A stretch of 64,000 nt of DNA from Bos javanicus (lineage: Eukaryota > Chordata > Mammalia > Artiodactyla > Bovidae). This document shows, piece after piece, positions 58,026-64,000 of this stretch. A program made the position numbers and the translations under genes. The stretch lies in NCBI RefSeq assembly GCF_032452875.1, contig NC_083890.1, positions 47,998,483-48,062,482 on the forward strand. Direction: 5' to 3'. The notes beneath the pieces were generated by a model, which ran no database searches, was not told where the DNA came from, and saw nothing but the letters and a program-made list of their open reading frames with translations. Every line of letters starts with the position of its first letter. Positions within the stretch are counted from its first letter, which is position 1.

Positions 58026-58067
58026 CCAGAAGTGAGTTCTTAAATTTAGGTTTCTCTAGTCACTTTT

Positions 58068-58169
58068 TGAGCAAGCTCTGGGAGATGGTGAAGGACAGGG
58101 AAGCCTGGCACGCTGCAGTCCGTGGGGTCGCAAAGAGTCGGACACAACTGAGCGACTGAACGACAGCAA
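58068..58169 (+). mobile_element. BovB LINE 3' end, 0.1 kb
   Basis: It runs from 'gagcaagctctgggagatgg' to 'gcgactgaacgacagc'. The target 'agtcacttt' is at about 58059 and 58170, so this very short piece is a genuine truncated insertion. Confidence 0.92.
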
Positions 58170-58530
58170 AGTCACTTTCACTTGATGTCCCTCCCACTCC
58201 AGCTTTACAACGTTTTGAGAGTTTTACTTTTTTCAAATTTCATGCAACATAAAATGATGGAGACTTCTTGGGGAAATGTGACAGCAAAGTCTGCTCTTAA
58301 GTATTTCTAATGTAAATGACATAACTTGATCTTGAATAGCTAAACCGGACGCCCAACACATTTATTTTAAAAACTCCATTGGAAAAAATGTAAATTCAAA
58401 TGGCACTATTTGATTCCAGTAAATGTGAATTCAAATGCATCGTGTTATATACCTGGGGCCAAACTGTCGCCCAAAGCAAAGGACACCCCGGGCTCCCAGC
58501 TGCCATTGGAGGGATGGGGCTGGTCTTATG

Positions 58531-58739
58531 TCAGCTTCCTGGGGGCTCAGTGGTAAAGAATCTGCCTCCCAAGCAGGAGACCTGGGTTCGATCCCTGGGT
58601 CGGGAAGAGCCCCCGGAGAAAGAAATGGCAACCCTCTCCACTATTCTTGCCTGGGAAACCTCATGGACAGAAGAGCCTGGCAAACTACAGTCCATGGGGT
58701 CACAAAGAGTTGTGACTCAGCAATCAAACAACAACAACC
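58531..58739 (+). mobile_element. Bov-tA SINE
   Basis: It runs from 'cagcttcctgggggctcagt' to 'caatcaaacaacaacaac'. Confidence 0.92.
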
Positions 58740-60035
58740 TCTTATGCAATGCATGTTTCCCCTCACTGCCTTGAGATGTCACTTTTATTATATAATAAAT
58801 CCCCATTTGTTCTTGGGTTTATTTCTAGATTCCCCATGGCTTTTTCTTAATCGGTCTACAAAATGGACTCTTTTACAGCTTCATCATGTGATGACTTTTG
58901 ACATGAAAAAAAATAACCTTCAATTTTTTTTTTTTGTATTTTACTATGAAAATTAACAGATACAGGAAAGTACATAAAGTATGTAAAAACTTTTAAACAA
59001 ATAGTTATAAAGAGAACACTTGTATAAACACAACCCAGGTCAAGAAATAGAAGTAAAATTTATTTTTTTAAGTTGTCTCCCACAAACTACCTATTTAAAA
59101 TATGAATTATCAGCTAGCTCTGACGGTTAGACAAGCATATTTTCAGTCATTTAGTAAAAGTTTAGATGTAATTGATAGTGGAACTAATAACGCTCCGGTA
59201 AAAAAAAAAAGTACTAGTTAATTTTGTTATTTTTTAAGTAAATGGGGTTTAAACCTTATAATTCCACATTGCATAAGCGCAACACAATAATTTTCCCTTA
59301 TTACACAAAAAGATTTTTCTAAGTATATCAGTCTTATTTTAAAAAAGAACATTTAAACTTAAGAAGGACCCCTTTTCAGATGTTCAGAAACATTAGTTAA
59401 TTTATAAACAGATCTGCACTGTGCAAGAGGGCGGCTACCAGCCAGGTAGCTAATTAAACTTAAGGTAATTAAATAAAATGTAAAATTCGGTTTTTCAGTC
59501 ACACTAGCCACATTTCAAATGTTCAAAAGCCACATGTAGCTAGTGGGTACCCAAAGCGTCCAACACAGAGGGAGAACGTTTTCATCATCGCAGGAGGTTC
59601 TAGTGGGTGGCTGTGGGCTAGACCCTTCTTGGCTTCCACCAATGATCTGAGGGGTCGAAAACACTAATCTGAGTTGTCTTTAAAACATTCAAGATAAACA
59701 GTGAAAATAAACATAGGAAACAGAGGTCAGAAATTAAAGAGAGAGAGAGAGGAATGTACCAGGAATGAGTGATATTACACAATTGAGCACTAAATTCTGT
59801 TTTAACCTTGTTTAGCCAAAGCTGAACAAATAAACAAAACATTCAATGGGTCATATAGTTCTCATTCCACAGCAGGAAGCATACACTTTTATTTGGCAAG
59901 AAGTACTGTTTCCTGATGATAATATTTGGTGAGAAAATATTATGGGGAACCTTCTATCAGTGTAACCCATGGGTAGCTGAACTGGTCAGGTGACCTCCGC
60001 TCACCCCACACAGCTTGAAATTGATGCCTCACATC
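58740..60035. other. Repeat-poor AT-rich stretch without a gene
   Basis: AT-rich, with T runs near 58926-58936. About 59480-59610 ('cactagccacatttcaaatg', 'ccacatgtagctagtgggta') resembles an old hAT-type DNA transposon end, family not certain. No coding signal. Confidence 0.45.
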
Positions 60036-60051
60036 AAAAAAGTAGCAAAAA

Positions 60052-60194
60052 TCAGAGACTTCCCTGGTGGTCCAGTGGTTAAGACTCTGCACTCCCAATG
60101 CAAGGGGGCCTGGGTTTGATCCCTGGTCAGGGAAGTAGATCCCTACATGTTGCAACTAAGATCTGATGTGGCCAAATTAAAAAAAAAAAAAAAA
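60052..60194 (+). mobile_element. Short CHR-type SINE with target-site duplication
   Basis: 'agacttccctggtggtccag' to a 17-base A run. 'agtagcaaaaa' lies on both sides (about 60041 and 60196). Confidence 0.93.
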
Positions 60195-60879
60195 AGTAGC
60201 AAAAAAACATCATTAGCAAGTAATGTTGATTTTCCTGAAGGTTTTTCAAGGAGATGAAGGGAGGGATTACATTACCGAGCACAGGGCAATGTCTCATCCA
60301 ACTGTGGGCTAGCTCTCACTGTCCTCATCCAACCTGTGGACTCTTCTCCAGTGCCCCTTCAGCTCACTTTTCCTCTCCTCCCATTCCCTCCAATGCCCAC
60401 CTCCTCACCCACAGCCTCTAAACATCCTCTCTATTGGTCATAACAGTTCAGCTCTTGCCTTTGCACGCACACCTCGTCCAGCAAAGCCAAAGTTCAGTGA
60501 GGACCCCAAGGGTGACCCACAGTGAGCCCTCCAACCCACTTCACAGGGGCTCCCCCTGAGCCGCCATCTGAACAGTCATTTTGAAGGGGAGGGGAAAAAA
60601 AAACAGAGCTGAGGCTGGGGCGTTCAATCACAACTTAGTCAAAGCAATTCTTATGAGAATTAAATGAATTTGGTCCAGATACTTTGGTTTCTGCTAAACT
60701 CTGTAGCCCTCCAGGCAAAACAGAAAAACAAATAGACATGGGTACAAGAATTAAGATGCTTTCCTGGGGCAGAGGGAAGACTACAAGCTCTTACTGGAGG
60801 GACACTGTCTTTTCCAGCTCGACAGCTGGTGACATCAGGTCCTCTGGGGAAATGACTTTCCCAATCACAGCCGTCATTT
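60195..60879. other. Stretch without a gene
   Basis: C-rich pyrimidine tract at about 60340-60430. No repeat or coding signal recognised. Confidence 0.4.
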
Positions 60880-60894
60880 AGAAACAGATCTGAG

Positions 60895-61152
60895 GGACCT
60901 CCCTGGCGGTCCAGTGGCTAACACTCCCAATGCAGAGGGCCCTGGTTCGATCCCTGGTCGGGGACCTAGATCCCACATGCGCGACTAAGTGAATAAGGGT
61001 TCACGTGCCTCAACTAAAGATCCTGCATGCCGCAACTAAAGAGCCCCCATGCCTGATGAAGACTGAAGATCCCCCTGCCACAGCTAAGACCCAGCGCAGC
61101 CAAATAAATCAATAAATGAACGTTGCTGGTTTTGGTGTTTTTTTTTTTTAAA
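60895..61152 (+). mobile_element. CHR-2 type SINE with target-site duplication
   Basis: The target 'agaaacagatctgag' is at about 60880-60894 and 61153-61167. The A/T-rich tail ends in a T run at 61138-61149. Confidence 0.95.
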
Positions 61153-61466
61153 GAAACAGATCTGAGATTCCAGCATACATCTGTCTAAACAATCCCATGA
61201 CACCACCCTGCCTCCCTTATTGATCACAGCATGGGAGAGGGTAAGGGAAACAAAAGGTCATCATGGTAGCCCCCAAACCTGAGCCTGTCTTAGGGCCCAG
61301 TTAGCCAACACTGGTCGCCATAATGAACTCCCCCAGAGCTGGCATCCCTCTGTTGACACCACACACTTCAGAAGGAGGAGCATGAGAGATACGGTCTCTG
61401 TGCTTCCTCCCCTTTTTTGCAGGTGGAAATTGGTTAGAAGTCCATTTAGACACAGGAAGAATGATT

Positions 61467-61675
61467 CTTCCCTGGTGGCTCAGACGGTAAAGAGTCTGCC
61501 TGCAACCCTGGAGACCTGGGTTTGACCCCTGGGTCCAGAAGATCCCCTGGAAAAGGAAATGGCAACCCACTCAAGTATTCTTGCCTGGAAAATCCCATGG
61601 ACAGAGGAGCCAGGTGGGCTACAGTCCATGAGGTCGCAAAGAGTCGGACATGACTGAGCGACTTCACTTTCACTT
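61467..61675 (+). mobile_element. Bov-tA SINE
   Basis: It runs from 'ttcttccctggtggctcaga' to 'gagcgacttcactttcact'. Confidence 0.93.
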
Positions 61676-61683
61676 GAGACGTG

Positions 61684-61830
61684 GAAATCATAGAATTGTA
61701 GAACTGGGAAAGACTCTCGAGTCCTTCCTGTACAACTTACTGCTCTTATAGACGAGGTCAGTGGAGTCCAGAGAAGTGGGGTGTGTTGTTTAAGATCACT
61801 AGCCCGTCAGGGGCAGAACCAGAAGAACCC
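61684..61830 (+). mobile_element. Old mammal-wide repeat (family not certain)
   Basis: 'catagaattgtagaactggg', 'gacgaggtcagtggagtcca' and 'ggggcagaaccagaagaac' match a common old mammalian repeat. Confidence 0.45.
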
Positions 61831-63269
61831 AACGTACCTGTAGCTCCAATTGTTTAAATCAGAGGCCACAAATCATTGGCCCACAGGGTATTTTTAATTT
61901 TTAATTGTTTGCTATAATTTTAAAGTTGGGGGAAAAAAATCAGAAGTGCTAACACAGAGTTACGGCTGGCTCCTTTAGGTGAGCTGTGAGACTTTCCATT
62001 CACAAGTGGAACATGTCCCTCCTCCAAGCAGGCAGTAAGCACACCATGCTCCAGATCCATGTCTGATATATTTTTGTAACTGGGGTCTAGCCTATGATTG
62101 TACTTAAGGCAGATGAACTCTTGAATGAGTGTTGCATGGATGTCGGGTCGACATTTCGGCATAGAGAGTCGTGAGAAGCGACAGTCTTCTGGTTCACGGT
62201 TCTGCTCTCCATCCTGAGCTGCTAGCTTGCTGGGTGAGGTTAACATCCATGGAGATCACCTGGAAGCCTCCCCACCTCATGGGCCCCCCGCCCACTCCCC
62301 CTCTCCTTCCCACATCCCCCACAGTCACATGCAAAGTCCTGGAATTCCCCTGAAGCATGCAATGATCTCCATCTCCTTTCTCTGGCATAAGCTCCATCCC
62401 ATTCACTCTGGCACCCCTGCCCCCCACCACACCCATAGACACAGCCTCAGCTCAGTCACTCCCGTGTCACCCCGCCTATCATCAACGCCCCCAGCCGTTC
62501 TCCTTTCTCAGCAAGCCCAGCCTCCACGCTCCCTGTCACAGGATCTCAAAATGTTTTTCAGACTTGAAAGGAATATTGTGGTCTAATAATTTCAGAGCAC
62601 TTTTCACAAACATTTTTGGGGCCCCAAATATGTAATTTAGCAACTTTGCACAAATGCCCTGCTTTGAAGAGGCTTTTGGTCTGCCTTTTATCTTTGCTTG
62701 GGTTTTTCCCCTTTGGTGCATCAGAATTTTTTCTCTGTTGAGCGTGAGGTTCACGCTGTGGTGTGTGTGAGTGTTTGAGTTATCTACCAGATAGAGCAAT
62801 ATGTTAACTGTACTGAAACTTTGGGTTTATCATTTCTAGGGCAACTGTTTAGAAGACTAACTACCAAAAACTAAGCTTTCCCACCCACTGTAGAAACGTC
62901 ACATTCAAACATACTGAGAACTTAGAAAGTCAGCTTTAGAAGCAAAGATACCAACCACAGGGGGATAACCTATAATTCTGCCGGAGAGTGAATATTATAT
63001 TTCCAAATGAGTAAAAGGCCGCAAGTGGGAAAGAGAGCTGAAAAAAAATCCAAACTTCATTAAAATAAGGGTTGCCAACAAAGCTGAATTACCTTTGACA
63101 GTCACACTTGCATGAAAACATCTGTTCTGACATGTGTATCAAGAGATCCAAACATCTAAAACTGGAGAATGAATAAGCCATTGTTTAGTCTGTAAAGGGC
63201 AAGACTGTATAAATGAAGATAAAAGTGGCAGAAAAAAAAGGTACAGAAAAGAAAGATTCCTATAGAAAC
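61831..63269. other. Repeat-poor stretch without a gene
   Basis: Unique-looking DNA, pyrimidine-rich at 62270-62530, AT-rich after that. Frames at 61920-62246 and 62227-62586 show no known domain. Confidence 0.4.
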
Positions 63270-63760
63270 CGTCCAGCAAAACACAAATGTAGGAGAGGGT
63301 GAGACAAATGGAGAGAGTGGTGCTGACATATATACACGACCGTGTGTAAGGCAGTGGGAAGCTGCGGGGAGAGGAAGCTAGGTGGATAGCTGGATGGATA
63401 GACAGATAGACAGTGGGAAGCATGGAGCTTCCCAGGTGGCCCGGTAAAGAACCTGCCTGCTAGCGCAGGAGACTCAGGATTGGGTTCAATCCCTGAGTCG
63501 GGAAGATCCCCTGGAGAAGGAAATGACAACTCAAATCCCAGGTCAAATGAGCCTGGTAGCCTATAGTCCATGGGATTTCAAAGCGTTGGACGCAACTGAG
63601 AACATGCCTGTAGCACAGGGAGCTCAGCTCGGTGCTCTGTGATGACCCAGAGGGTGCGGTCAGGTAGGGGGTGGGAGGCCCCAGAGGGAGGGGATGTATG
63701 TGCAGGTAGAGCTGATTCACGTGGTCGTATTCACATGTTAGTTAGAAACTAACACAGCAC
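63270..63760 (+). mobile_element. Ruminant L1 3' tail split by a SINE
   Basis: 'tgctgacatatatacacgac' and a GATA-like simple stretch (63385-63412) lie before the SINE. 'gtagagctgattcacgtggt' and 'gttagaaactaacacagcac' after it match L1 ends. Confidence 0.65.
63427..63604 (+). mobile_element. Bov-tA SINE, internally deleted
   Basis: It has the head 'gagcttcccaggtggcccgg' and the end 'gcgttggacgcaactgagaa', but the middle (the 'ccactccagtattcttgcc' part) is missing. Confidence 0.88.
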
Positions 63761-63761
63761 T

Positions 63762-64000
63762 GCCGGAGAAGGCAATGGCACCCCACTCCAGTACTCCTGC
63801 CTGGAAAATCCCATGGATGGAGGAGCCTGGTGGGCTGAAGTCCATGAGGTCGCGAAGAGTCGGACACGACTGAGCGACTTCACTTTCACTTTTCACTTTC
63901 ACGCATTGGAGAAGGCAATGGCAACCCACTCCAGTGTTCTTGCCTGGAGAATCCCAGGGACGGGGGAGCCCGGTGGGCAGCCATCTATGGGGTCGCACAG
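63762..64000 (+). mobile_element. Bov-A2 SINE, cut by the window edge
   Basis: It starts 'ccggagaaggcaatggcacc', passes the monomer junction at about 63903-63910 and is still in the second monomer at the last base. Confidence 0.94.

Overview
The window is nuclear DNA from a ruminant, almost certainly a bovid. It carries dozens of copies of repeats confined to or typical of ruminants and their relatives: the LINE BovB, its derivative SINEs Bov-tA and Bov-A2, and the tRNA-derived CHR-2 type SINEs. It also holds older mammalian repeats (L1M tails, L2, MIR, MER5-like, MLT1-like). Only one protein-coding gene segment can be supported: the first coding exon of BMP6, on the minus strand at 16025-16640, with a clean GTAAGT donor. 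The species cannot be fixed from the sequence alone.

Layout. Positions 1-16024 are the start of BMP6 intron 1, which runs off the left edge; no later BMP6 exon was found. A CpG-rich block at about 14.7-17.6 kb covers the exon, its 5' side and the start of the intron, and is the presumed promoter. From 17.6 kb to the right edge is upstream, apparently gene-free DNA. It is dense in SINEs and is broken by several repeat-poor stretches (18.3-21.9, 46.0-47.2, 49.7-51.6, 53.6-54.6, 58.7-60.0 and 61.8-63.3 kb), which are the places to look for distal BMP6 enhancers.

Two structures stand out. (1) At 28139-30151 a 5'-truncated BovB lies in the minus orientation. Between its 5' end and its right-hand target-site duplication is a 233-bp inverted copy of the left genomic flank. 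Both target-site copies (aaccataccct) lie outside the inverted copy, so it was made during the insertion itself. The simplest reading is fold-back copying by the nascent cDNA strand, and a 27-bp palindrome marks the turning point. (2) At 34950-39788 two defective gammaretrovirus-like endogenous retroviruses lie head to head, so both outer ends are U5-type LTR ends. The pair is bounded by the same 4 bases (gttg) and splits a single older repeat. The outer 1.2-1.3 kb of the two arms is nearly identical, while the gag parts are clearly more diverged.

No RNA gene, CRISPR array or intact mobile-element protein was found. Family names for repeats come from recognition by eye, not a library search; boundaries are exact where target-site duplications are given and otherwise good to about 10 bases.
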